64,000 nt of DNA from ZC4RG20 sp964553875. Lineage in GTDB: Bacteria > Pseudomonadota > Gammaproteobacteria > Steroidobacterales > Rariloculaceae. The notes beneath the pieces were generated by a model, which saw only the letters and a program-made list of their open reading frames with translations, searched no databases and was not told where the DNA came from. The DNA is taken from NCBI GenBank assembly GCA_964553875.1, contig CAZKNH010000003.1, forward strand, positions 1 through 64,000, given 5' to 3'. Both the position numbers and the translations under genes were made by a program. Below are positions 44,584 through 52,403 of the stretch, in pieces (within the stretch, counting starts at the first letter, position 1; every line of letters starts with the position of its first letter).

Positions 44584-46371
44584 ATGGCACGCACACTGTC
44601 CGTAGTCGTCCTCGCCGCAGCCGTTGCTTCCATGCTCGAGGTTTATGCCCAGGAGGATGCTTTCTACATCGCCGACGGAAGAAGAATCTCGCTGCCCGCC
44701 GCGCAACGATCGAGCGCCGTGCGTATCGTCGAAGGACGATTGGACGAGTTTCAGGCGGCCGTCGAGAAGGAGCCCGCGGTCACGCTCGTGCCGCTGCCCC
44801 TGCTGCAGCAGCGCTATGGGATTGCCTTCCTGGGCGCTGCCGAGGGCGTCGAAGACGAGGTCTTTCGCAGGGCTGTCGCCGTCCTCGAGGAGCACCCCGC
44901 CGTGGAGTCGGCCGTCCCCGTGTATCGGTCAGGCGACGTGGAGCTGGTGCTCGTCAACGAGTTCACCGTCCGCTTCGAGCCCGATGTGCCGCTCGAGACC
45001 GGCCGCGAGCTGCTCGAGCGGCTCGGCGCCGACGTGCTCGAGATCGACGAGCGCCGGTCCCGGTTCACCGTCACGTTCCCGCGCGAGGAGCCGGATGCCG
45101 CGCTCCGCTATATCAACGAGCTCGCGGTCGACCCGAGGACGAGGTATGCACAGCCCTCGCTCGTAAGGGTTCTGCCCCCGCGCATCGGGTTCCTCGAAAT
45201 CCCGCCGCCGCCAACGGGGTCACGGGGCACGCCGACAGCGGAGCCTCCGCCGGAAACGGCTTCCAGCTCGTTTCCGCGTTGTCCGTCCCCGGCGCCGGAC
45301 GCGGTCTGGACCGGATCGCCGAATGACGTGCTTTTCGCCCGGCAATGGTCGCTGCGACACACTACTGCGGGCCGGGTCGGCGGCGCACCGGGAGCAGACA
45401 TCCGCGCGCTTGCCGGATGGCAGGTTTCCCAAGGCTCGGCTGACGTGACCATCGCCGTCCTCGACCTCGGCGTGTCCTCCGAGCACCCGGACTTGAAGAG
45501 CAAGATCGTTCCGGGGGCCGACGTCACGGGAGCCGGAACGACCGAGCCCCTTCTCGACGACCATCACGGCACCTCGATTGCGGGAGTCGCGGCCGCGGCA
45601 TCGAACAACGCGGTTGGAATCGCCGGAGTCGATTGGCATGCGCGCGTCGCGCCGGTCCGAGTCAGCTACTCGGGCTGTGCCACCGGCGATTGCCGCTGGG
45701 AGTGGGCGCCGACACTTTTCGTCGACGGTATCTACGCGGCCATCGACCTCGGCGCGCGTGTTCTGATCGGCGCATGGGGATGGCACGGCGATCCGGACGA
45801 CGGCCTGAGCGACGCCATCCGCGAAGCGGTCGAAGCGAACGCCGTCGTCGTCCTCGCGGCCGGTCAGCACCAGGCGGTCTTCGATGCCGACACCCCTGCG
45901 TGCGCAACCGGCGAAGACCGCTCGGTCTTCTATCCCGCCAACCTCGCCGGCAGCTCCGATCCGATCCTCGCGGGCGGCGTCATCGCCGTCAGCGCAACGG
46001 ATCAGTGGGACGACTTTCAGGTCCACCAGTGCGAGGACCTGCAAGCCTACGCCATCTGGGGCAGTAACCGGGGACCCGAGGTCTCGTTGTCCGCGCCCGG
46101 GACCGACATCCTGTCCCTGACCAACTACGGCGGCTACGCGTGCTACTTCGGAACGTCGATGTCGGCGCCGCTCGTCGCCGGCGCGGCGGCTCTGCTCCTT
46201 GCGAGGTATCCGGACGCGACACCCGCCGAGATCAAGCGCTGGCTCCAGGAGGGCGCCGACTATCTCGGCAGCGATCCGACGGGTCGGGACGACCGCTACG
46301 GGCACGGGCGCCTGAACCTCGCAGGTGCGTTCGAAGCCGCGGCGGCCGATCGGGGATCGTCGCAGGAATGA
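44584..46371 (+). CDS. Exported subtilisin-like (S8) serine protease
   Basis: A 595-residue protein. Signal peptide at residues 1-23, an N-terminal region to about 240 that looks like a pro-domain (repeated VPLETGRELLERLGADVLEI-like fold), then the S8 domain with Asp294 (VLDLGVSS), His328 (DHHGTS) and Ser525 (FGTSMSAP). The oxyanion-hole Asn expected in the AAGN motif is Gln428 (LAAGQHQ). Four or more Cys in the catalytic domain suggest disulfides. The ATG has GGAGAAGG a few bases upstream. The last 76 bases overlap the end of the transporter gene on the opposite strand. Confidence 0.9.
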   Translation: MARTLSVVVLAAAVASMLEVYAQEDAFYIADGRRISLPAAQRSSAVRIVEGRLDEFQAAVEKEPAVTLVPLPLLQQRYGIAFLGAAEGVEDEVFRRAVAVLEEHPAVESAVPVYRSGDVELVLVNEFTVRFEPDVPLETGRELLERLGADVLEIDERRSRFTVTFPREEPDAALRYINELAVDPRTRYAQPSLVRVLPPRIGFLEIPPPPTGSRGTPTAEPPPETASSSFPRCPSPAPDAVWTGSPNDVLFARQWSLRHTTAGRVGGAPGADIRALAGWQVSQGSADVTIAVLDLGVSSEHPDLKSKIVPGADVTGAGTTEPLLDDHHGTSIAGVAAAASNNAVGIAGVDWHARVAPVRVSYSGCATGDCRWEWAPTLFVDGIYAAIDLGARVLIGAWGWHGDPDDGLSDAIREAVEANAVVVLAAGQHQAVFDADTPACATGEDRSVFYPANLAGSSDPILAGGVIAVSATDQWDDFQVHQCEDLQAYAIWGSNRGPEVSLSAPGTDILSLTNYGGYACYFGTSMSAPLVAGAAALLLARYPDATPAEIKRWLQEGADYLGSDPTGRDDRYGHGRLNLAGAFEAAAADRGSSQE

Positions 46372-47714
46372 ATCGCGGACGGCCGCTTACGCCGCGGGTA
46401 GCCGCGCGAGAGCCGCGCGGCGACGAGGAGCCACAGCAGCGCGAGGCCCAAGTTCACGCACGCGAATTCGCGCGCCCCGAAACCGAGCGCGTGCACGCCT
46501 GTGTAGACGATGCCGGCTTGAAGCACGTCGCCGAAGCGCCAGAAGAAGGCGTCGATCGCCGTCTTGCCTTCGTATTTCGCCCCCGGCGCGAGCGGCAGAT
46601 AGAGCGAGTGCCGCACGGTATTCGTCAGCGAATAGTTCACGCCGTTCTCGACGGTCTTCACGATCTTCAGGATCGCGAAGACCGGCACGAACGCAGCGAG
46701 CGCATAGCCGACGACCGCGAGGAGCGGCCCGACGAGCACGGCTCCCGCGACGCCGACCCAGCGGAAGATGCGCCCGACGAGCAAGAGCTGCGTCGCGACC
46801 GCAAGGGTATTCACCGCGAAATAGAAGCTCGCGTAGAACGCGCCGATGACGGCGCCGCGGTCGAGCCCGGAGTCGAGCGCGACCGCCCGGTCGGCATACG
46901 CTACGACGTGCTTCGAAAGCAGGTACTCGCCGGTCGTATTCACGCAATTGAGCAGCACGACGAGGACCGCGAGCCCGCGCAGATAGCGATCGTTCAGCAC
47001 GAGCGAGAGGCCCGCGCGAACGGACGCGACGGATTCGGCGTCCCTCGCTCGGAAGGTCTCGGGCACCGCACGCCGGCTCCACTCCATCAGCGGCAGCGTC
47101 AAGGCGAGCAGCCCCGCGCAGACCAGCATCAGCGGCCAGACGCCGAGGACCGGATAGAGGACGCGAAAGAGGAGCGGCCCTGCAAAGCCGCCGAGCACCG
47201 CTCCGCCTGCGATGACCGGAAATACCCGCTCGCCGCTCTCGACGTCGAAGGCGTCTGCGGCATGCGCCCAGAACTGAGCGACGATCACGACGCCGAACAC
47301 GCCGACCCATACGTAATAGGCGACGGCAACGTCGGCACCGGCTCGACCCAGCAGGCAGAACAGGACCAGATTCGCGGCGAAGAAGGCAGTGATCGCACGC
47401 ACGAGCTTGCGGCGGCCCACGTGCTTTGCGACGGCTCCGTACAGGGGGACCGCCACCAGCAGCACCAGCGCAACGACGGCCTGCGCGATGCTCTTGATCT
47501 CCGGCGAGCCTTCGGTCAAGAGCAGGGGTTCGCGCAGCGTCTTCAGCACGTAGTAGCAGACGAGCAGAACGAGCGCGTGCACGAAGAAGAGCGCGACGCT
47601 CGCCGCCTCCGTCGCCCGCGTCGATTCGACGCCGCGCAGGAACGAGGCCGCCCGGAGCCGACTGATGCTTCGCTCCGGCGCGGCCGCTCCGAATGGTGCC
47701 GCCTCACGTCCCAC
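46296..47714 (-). CDS. NTT-type (ATP/ADP translocase-like) membrane transporter
   Basis: A 472-residue membrane protein with about 12 helices. The first helix reads FFVHALVLLVCYYVLKTLREPLLLTEGS, the typical opening of the TLC/NTT nucleotide transporter family and of its free-living MFS relatives. In intracellular bacteria such proteins import host ATP; free-living members have unknown substrates. It starts with GTG 9 bases after the stop of a 44-residue peptide gene. Its last 25 residues are antisense to the end of the subtilase gene and are hydrophilic, so the conserved part ends before the overlap. Confidence 0.82.
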   Translation of the reverse strand: MGREAAPFGAAAPERSISRLRAASFLRGVESTRATEAASVALFFVHALVLLVCYYVLKTLREPLLLTEGSPEIKSIAQAVVALVLLVAVPLYGAVAKHVGRRKLVRAITAFFAANLVLFCLLGRAGADVAVAYYVWVGVFGVVIVAQFWAHAADAFDVESGERVFPVIAGGAVLGGFAGPLLFRVLYPVLGVWPLMLVCAGLLALTLPLMEWSRRAVPETFRARDAESVASVRAGLSLVLNDRYLRGLAVLVVLLNCVNTTGEYLLSKHVVAYADRAVALDSGLDRGAVIGAFYASFYFAVNTLAVATQLLLVGRIFRWVGVAGAVLVGPLLAVVGYALAAFVPVFAILKIVKTVENGVNYSLTNTVRHSLYLPLAPGAKYEGKTAIDAFFWRFGDVLQAGIVYTGVHALGFGAREFACVNLGLALLWLLVAARLSRGYPRRKRPSAIHSCDDPRSAAAASNAPARFRRPCP

Positions 47715-47723
47715 GTGCGCCGC

Positions 47724-47858
47724 TCACACGACCGGCAGGTCTCGCAGAGCCAAGACGCTGTGCACGAGCGCGGGCGTGATCGTGACGAAGATCAGCACTT
47801 CGACGACCCAGAAGTAATCGCGTTCGCCCTTGCCGAGCTTCTTTCTGATGATGTTCAT
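47724..47858 (-). CDS. 44-residue single-pass membrane peptide, unknown
   Basis: Encodes a basic N-terminus (MNIIRKKLGKGERDYFW) followed by one hydrophobic helix at residues 17-36 and a short tail. A good ribosome site (GAGGAAACGACG before ATG) and the 9-base gap to the transporter gene on the same strand support it as a real, co-transcribed gene. Function is unknown; it could be a small subunit or regulator of the transporter. Confidence 0.62.
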   Translation of the reverse strand: MNIIRKKLGKGERDYFWVVEVLIFVTITPALVHSVLALRDLPVV

Positions 47859-47920
47859 CGTCGTTTCCTCTGTGGCGTTTCCCGGAGACTCGACGAGGTC
47901 TTTGCACCGCCGTCAGTCGA

Positions 47921-47926
47921 TATAGT
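47921..47926 (+). promoter_or_regulatory. Possible -10 of the ECF sigma gene
   Basis: TATAGT, 66 bases upstream of the GTG start, is the only AT-rich box in the divergent gap. No convincing -35 and no typical ECF promoter could be picked out. Confidence 0.3.
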
Positions 47927-47992
47927 GTCGCCATCGGTGCTACCGTCTCACTTTCGAGATCGAGAAAGAGGCGTGGCAGAGAAGGCGGAGTC

Positions 47993-48604
47993 GTGAAGGC
48001 GCCGAGCGAACGCGACGCCGTCGAGGCGCAGACGTCGATCGATCTCGTGCGCAGGATCGGCCGCGGCGACCGCGCCGCGGAACGCGAGATGGTCGAGCGA
48101 TACGGCCGGGGGCTGCTGTATCTGCTGCGGCGTCGGACGTCGGATCCGGAGCTCGCGAAGGATCTGCGGCAGGAAGCCTACGTGATCGCCATCGAGAAGC
48201 TGCGCGCCTCTCCGATCGACGAGCCGGAGCGGCTCGGCGCTTATCTCCGCGGCATCGCGATCAATCTGGTCTCTGCGGCGCAGCGCAAGACGAGACGCCG
48301 CGCCACGTCGACCGACCTCGAGTCGATCGACGCGGCGTCCGACGCCCGCCCGGGGCCGGGAGACACGCTGTCGCGCGAGCAGATCGCGGCGAGCGTCCGT
48401 GCCCTGCTCGACGAGCTTCCGGTCGACCGCGACCGCGAGGTGCTCATTCGTCTTTACCTGATGGATCAGGATCGTGACCGGATCTGCGACGCGCTCGGCA
48501 TCGATGCGTCGCATTTCAACCGCGTGCTGTTTCGTGCGAAGCAGCGCTTCAAGGCATTGCTGATGCAGGCGGCGAGGCGTCGAAAACTCGACGTCGTGAG
48601 CTGA
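47993..48604 (+). CDS. ECF-type sigma-70 family RNA polymerase sigma factor
   Basis: A 203-residue extracytoplasmic-function sigma factor. Region 2 spans about residues 25-90 (AEREMVERYGRGLLYLLRRRT, then LRQEAYVIAIEKL), and region 4 spans about 130-195 with the helix-turn-helix DRICDALGIDASHFNRVLFRAKQRF. The GTG is preferred because the preceding GAAGGCGGAG provides a ribosome site. The next gene, 33 bases on, encodes a membrane protein with anti-sigma features, so they are probably a regulatory pair. Confidence 0.88.
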   Translation: MKAPSERDAVEAQTSIDLVRRIGRGDRAAEREMVERYGRGLLYLLRRRTSDPELAKDLRQEAYVIAIEKLRASPIDEPERLGAYLRGIAINLVSAAQRKTRRRATSTDLESIDAASDARPGPGDTLSREQIAASVRALLDELPVDRDREVLIRLYLMDQDRDRICDALGIDASHFNRVLFRAKQRFKALLMQAARRRKLDVVS

Positions 48605-48637
48605 GAGTTCCCTGGCCCCGAGGACACTAGGTCGTAT

Positions 48638-49327
48638 ATGAGCATGACGCGACAGGACATCGAACGGCGGCTCGTCGTCGAGCGCTATCTGCAGGGGAAG
48701 CTGACTCCGAGCGAGGAGGCGGCGTTCGAGGAGACGTACCTCGGCGATCCGGACCTCGTGGATCAGATCGAGCTCGCCGAGCGGCTCCGCGAAGGGCTCG
48801 GGGAGCTCGCGCTCGCGGGCGAGCTGCCGAGGTCACGGCCCCGCCGTCGGCTCGCGTTTCTGGCCTCGGCGCCCTACGCGGCCGCCGCGTCCGTGCTCCT
48901 TGCCGCGTCGCTGCTCCTTTCCACCGTGCTTTACGTGCAGAACGCCGAGCTCAGAGCCCGCGCGAGCGGGGAGATCCCCGCGTTTCGCATCGAGCCGCTC
49001 TTCGCGACGCGCGGCGACGGGCACGTGATCGCCCGTCCCGACGAGGGCGAGTGGATCATGCTGATGGTCGATCCCGGAGCATCCGACTACGAAACGTACC
49101 GCGTGACGGTGCGTCCTTCGCAGCCGGCCGCGGCACCGCTCGTGCAGACGAGCGGGATCGAGCCGGGCTACGAAGAGACGCTCGCGGTCGGCGTGCCGGG
49201 CGCGCGGCTCGTTCCCGGCGACTACGAGGTGATCGTCGAGGGCGACGCGGACGGCGAGTGGCGGCCCGTCACCCGTTTGCCGTTGCACGTCGAGGCCGCG
49301 CCGCAGTCGTCCGCGCCGGCTCGGTAA
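48638..49327 (+). CDS. Membrane anti-sigma-like protein
   Basis: A 229-residue protein. The cytoplasmic N-terminal domain (VERYLQGKLTPSEEAAFEETYLGDPDLVDQI) resembles anti-sigma domains but lacks the HxxxCxxC zinc motif. One membrane helix spans about residues 76-98, followed by a periplasmic beta-rich domain of about 125 residues (ending PGDYEVIVEGDADGEWRP). Position directly after an ECF sigma gene supports an anti-sigma role. What signal the outer domain senses is unknown. Confidence 0.75.
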   Translation: MSMTRQDIERRLVVERYLQGKLTPSEEAAFEETYLGDPDLVDQIELAERLREGLGELALAGELPRSRPRRRLAFLASAPYAAAASVLLAASLLLSTVLYVQNAELRARASGEIPAFRIEPLFATRGDGHVIARPDEGEWIMLMVDPGASDYETYRVTVRPSQPAAAPLVQTSGIEPGYEETLAVGVPGARLVPGDYEVIVEGDADGEWRPVTRLPLHVEAAPQSSAPAR

Positions 49328-49359
49328 ACACGATTCGTCTGCGGCTGCGGAATGCTCGG

Positions 49360-50892
49360 CTAGGCCGCGTCCGAGCGTGCGACCCGCGTGTAGAACGATC
49401 GAGCATGCGAGAGCAGTAGCACGAGAAGCGCGCCGAGCACCACGGGATAGTTGCCGACGACGGCATAGGGTGTCGCGCCGGTGAACCCTTCCACGACGTC
49501 CGTCAGCACGCCCGGCTCGAATTGCGGGATCCGCGAAACCACGCGTCCCCGCGGGTCGATCACCGCGGTGATGCCGGTATTCGCGGCGCGCAGCATGTAC
49601 CTTCCCGCTTCGGCGGCGCGGACCCGCGCGATCTGCAGATGCTGATGCGGACCGATCGAATCGCCGAACCATGCATCGTTGCTGACGTTCACGAGCAACG
49701 TCGCGTCAGGCAGATAGTGAAGCTGCTCCGCGCCGAAGACGGCCTCGTAGCAGATCGTGATCGCGAGACGCTCGCCGGCGACGTCGAGCGGCGGCTGCTC
49801 GTCCGCGCCGGGTTCCGCATCGATGTACGGAAGGTTCATCAGCCGCAGCCAGTCGCGGACGAAATCCGGCACCGGGAAATACTCGCCGAACGGCACGAGG
49901 TGCCGCTTCACGTAGAACTGGCGTGGATCGGTCAGCGCGACGACGGCGTTCTGGAAGTTCTCGATCGAGCCCGTCAGCACGCCGAGGACGACCGAGCCGC
50001 CCCGCTCGGCGGCGATGTTCTCGATCCCCGCGAGATAGCCGACGATGTCGTTGTAGAACGTCGGAATCGCCGCCTCGGGCCAGACGATCAGCTCGGCGCC
50101 CGCGCTCTGCTCCGTCAGGTTCCGGTAGAGCCGCAGCGTCTCGTTGAAATGCTCCGCAAGCCACTTGAGGTCCTGCGGCACGGCTCCCTGAACGAGCGCG
50201 ACGGATACCGAGTCGCCCTTCGGCCGCGTGAAGCGCATGCCGTCGACCGCGTACGCGCTCCCCCATAACACCGCGAGCGTGCCGACGGCGATCATCCGCT
50301 CGCGCCGTGCGCCGAGCACGATCGCCGCGAGCGCGCCGGACGTGAGCAGCACGGCCCAGCTCATCGCGTGCAATCCGCCGACCGGTGCGAGCGCGAAAAG
50401 CCACGATTCGGTCTGGCTGTAGCCCGCGGACAACCAGCCGAAGCCCGTGAAGATCCAGCCCCGCAGCCATTCGGTCAGGACGAAAAGCGCGGGCAGCGCG
50501 ACGAGCCACGCGGCCGCGCCCGACGTGCGCTCGAGCCACGCGGCGAGAAACCCCGTGATCGCCGGAAAGAGTGCGAGCACCGCGACGAAGAGCCCGGTCA
50601 TCGTCCACGCGATCACGGGATGCAGCCCACCGTAGACGTGCAGGCTCACGTACACCCAGTGCACGCCGGCGAAGAAGCTCGCGAGCCCGAACAGGAAGCC
50701 GAGCCCGAACGCGCGCACCGGCGGCTCACCGCGCCAGACGACGAAGAGCGCCCCATAGCAGAGCGGCGCGACGAAGAAGAGATCGAACGGCGCGAACGCG
50801 AGCGGCAAAAGGGCCCCGGCCGCCGCCGCGAGCCCGGCCTTCGCCGCGCGCGGGCCGATCGGCCGCGCTCGATACCGCGTACGCTCGTTCAT
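49360..50892 (-). CDS. lnt: Apolipoprotein N-acyltransferase Lnt
   Basis: A 510-residue inner membrane enzyme that adds the third acyl chain to lipoproteins. Six or more N-terminal helices precede a periplasmic nitrilase-like domain with the triad Glu (VWPEAAIP), Lys (VKRHLVPFGEYFP) and Cys (ITICYEAVFG). A last helix closes the protein. It is the end of the miaB-ybeZ-ybeY-corC-lnt series and converges with the anti-sigma gene. Confidence 0.95.
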   Translation of the reverse strand: MNERTRYRARPIGPRAAKAGLAAAAGALLPLAFAPFDLFFVAPLCYGALFVVWRGEPPVRAFGLGFLFGLASFFAGVHWVYVSLHVYGGLHPVIAWTMTGLFVAVLALFPAITGFLAAWLERTSGAAAWLVALPALFVLTEWLRGWIFTGFGWLSAGYSQTESWLFALAPVGGLHAMSWAVLLTSGALAAIVLGARRERMIAVGTLAVLWGSAYAVDGMRFTRPKGDSVSVALVQGAVPQDLKWLAEHFNETLRLYRNLTEQSAGAELIVWPEAAIPTFYNDIVGYLAGIENIAAERGGSVVLGVLTGSIENFQNAVVALTDPRQFYVKRHLVPFGEYFPVPDFVRDWLRLMNLPYIDAEPGADEQPPLDVAGERLAITICYEAVFGAEQLHYLPDATLLVNVSNDAWFGDSIGPHQHLQIARVRAAEAGRYMLRAANTGITAVIDPRGRVVSRIPQFEPGVLTDVVEGFTGATPYAVVGNYPVVLGALLVLLLSHARSFYTRVARSDAA

Positions 50893-50955
50893 GAGACGGT
50901 TTCGTGCCTGAGCCGGAGGGCGGCCTCGAAGCGCCGCCGTCCTCGGACGGACGCG

Positions 50956-51816
50956 TCAGCCCGCTTCGCCGTCCTTGAGCCGTGTGACCTCGACGGTCTG
51001 AATGCGCCGCCGGTCACCCCTCAGGACGCGGAAGCGGAAGCCGCCGAAGTCGAGATGCTCGCCGCGGCGGGGCAGCCTCCCGAGCTCGTGCATGATCAGC
51101 CCGCCGATCGTGTCGTATTCCTCGTCGCTCAGGTTCGACGAGAAGTATTCGTTGAAGTCCTCGATCCGCGTCAGGCCGAGCACATGGAAGCGTCCTTCGC
51201 CCTGATCCTGAATCGACTCCGCTTCCTCGGGATCGTGCTCATCGTCGATGTCGCCGACGATCTGCTCGAGCACGTCCTCGATCGTGGCGAGCCCGGACAC
51301 GCCGCCATACTCGTCGACGACGATCGCCATGTGGTTGTGGCTCTGCCGGAACTCCGTCAGCAGCGTGTTAAGGCGCTTGCTTTCCGGGATGAACACGGCA
51401 GGCCTCAAGAGGCTCTCGAGATCGAACGAGCTCGGATCCTTGCCGAAATGCTTCAGCAGATCCTTCGCGAGCAGAATCCCCACGACCTCGTCACGATCCT
51501 CGCCGATGACCGGGAACCGCGAGTGCCCCGATTCGACGATCGTCTTCAGCAGCACGTCGATCGGCGCGTCCTTCTCGAGCACGACCATGTGCGAACGAGG
51601 CACCATGATGTCGCGCACGTGGGTCTGGGAGACCTCGAGCACCCCCTGCAACATCGCGTACTCGTCCGCCGCCAGCAAACCGCGTTCACGGCTCTCGGCC
51701 AGGAACGCCGCGATCTCCTCTCGGCCTTTGAGGTCGTCGCTGCGGTTCTGGAACAGCCGCGACCACCAGCCGGTCAGGCCCGGGGCGTCGTGTGTAGAGG
51801 GCAAGTCGTCGGACAT
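50956..51816 (-). CDS. corC: CorC-type CBS domain protein
   Basis: A 286-residue cytosolic protein with two CBS domains (residues about 70-190, starting DIMVPRSHMVVLE) and a C-terminal CorC/HlyC transporter-associated domain (EEYDTIGGLIMHELGRLPRRGE). It was linked to magnesium/cobalt efflux in enterobacteria. The Met before SDDLPSTH is chosen; upstream codons would run through a dispersed-repeat fragment. Lnt follows after 63 bases. Confidence 0.93.
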   Translation of the reverse strand: MSDDLPSTHDAPGLTGWWSRLFQNRSDDLKGREEIAAFLAESRERGLLAADEYAMLQGVLEVSQTHVRDIMVPRSHMVVLEKDAPIDVLLKTIVESGHSRFPVIGEDRDEVVGILLAKDLLKHFGKDPSSFDLESLLRPAVFIPESKRLNTLLTEFRQSHNHMAIVVDEYGGVSGLATIEDVLEQIVGDIDDEHDPEEAESIQDQGEGRFHVLGLTRIEDFNEYFSSNLSDEEYDTIGGLIMHELGRLPRRGEHLDFGGFRFRVLRGDRRRIQTVEVTRLKDGEAG

Positions 51817-51831
51817 CGAACTGATCCGTAT

Positions 51832-51848
51832 ATTGGGGTCAGGACCCC
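51832..51848. repeat. Single half of a family A dispersed repeat
   Basis: ATTGGGGTCAGGACCCCGA contains a GGGGTC / GACCCC stem. It matches the left end of the family A elements but has lost the GAGCCC part and no second arm is found, so it looks like a relic in the ybeY-corC gap. Confidence 0.55.
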
Positions 51849-51929
51849 GAGCGTTCAAGGGACGCGGCGGCAAATTTTCCGCGCCGAAACGCCGGACTTC
51901 CTTCGAAAAACATGCAAAACCCTGCGGCC

Positions 51930-52403
51930 TCAGGCACCTCGCTCGCTCCGATACGGGTCCTCGAAACCGAAGGCCGCGAGAATCTCCCGTTCCCGATCCT
52001 CCATCACACGTGCTGCGGCTTCCTCCTCATGGTCGTATCCCAAGAGGTGCAGCGTGCCGTGCACGACGAGGTGCGCGAGGTGCGCGATGACGGTCTTGCC
52101 CTGCTCGGCCGCTTCGCGCTCGACCACGGGCACACAGATCACGAGATCGCCGAGCGGCGTCGGCTCATCGGGCAGCGGCGGGACGTCGTCGACGGGGAAG
52201 GCCAGCACGTTCGTGGGGCCGCTCTTCCGGCGATACGTTTCGTTGAGCGCCGCGGATTCGGCCTCGTCGACGAACCGCACGGTGAGCTCGCCGCCGGCGG
52301 GCCCGGCCGCGGCCGCGGCCCAGCGGCGGATCGACGCGGTGTCGGGCAGCCACGGGCACGCGACGGCTCGCTGCACCGTGACCGAAAGCCGCGCGCGGCT
52401 CAT
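51930..52403 (-). CDS. ybeY: Endoribonuclease YbeY
   Basis: A 157-residue zinc-dependent rRNA maturation and quality-control factor. The H-x3-H-x5-H motif is in HLVVHGTLHLLGYDHE, preceded by VRFVDEAESAALNETYRR. Its ATG overlaps the ybeZ stop (ATGA). Operon with ybeZ upstream and corC downstream. Confidence 0.96.
   Translation of the reverse strand: MSRARLSVTVQRAVACPWLPDTASIRRWAAAAAGPAGGELTVRFVDEAESAALNETYRRKSGPTNVLAFPVDDVPPLPDEPTPLGDLVICVPVVEREAAEQGKTVIAHLAHLVVHGTLHLLGYDHEEEAAARVMEDREREILAAFGFEDPYRSERGA

Noticed and set aside
39162..47934. Shared 11-mer AGTGTCGCCAT in the hairpin before the kinase-like gene and near the possible -10 of the ECF sigma gene
   Set aside because: Eleven bases in 64 kb of biased sequence can recur by chance, and the spacing to the genes differs; not enough to call an ECF promoter.
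37281..49327. Anti-phage defence island reading of the CHAT/S8 locus
   Set aside because: The CHAT and S8 proteins have signal peptides, and no gasdermin, nuclease, toxin or phage-type gene is visible; the locus is better described as envelope signalling until tested.
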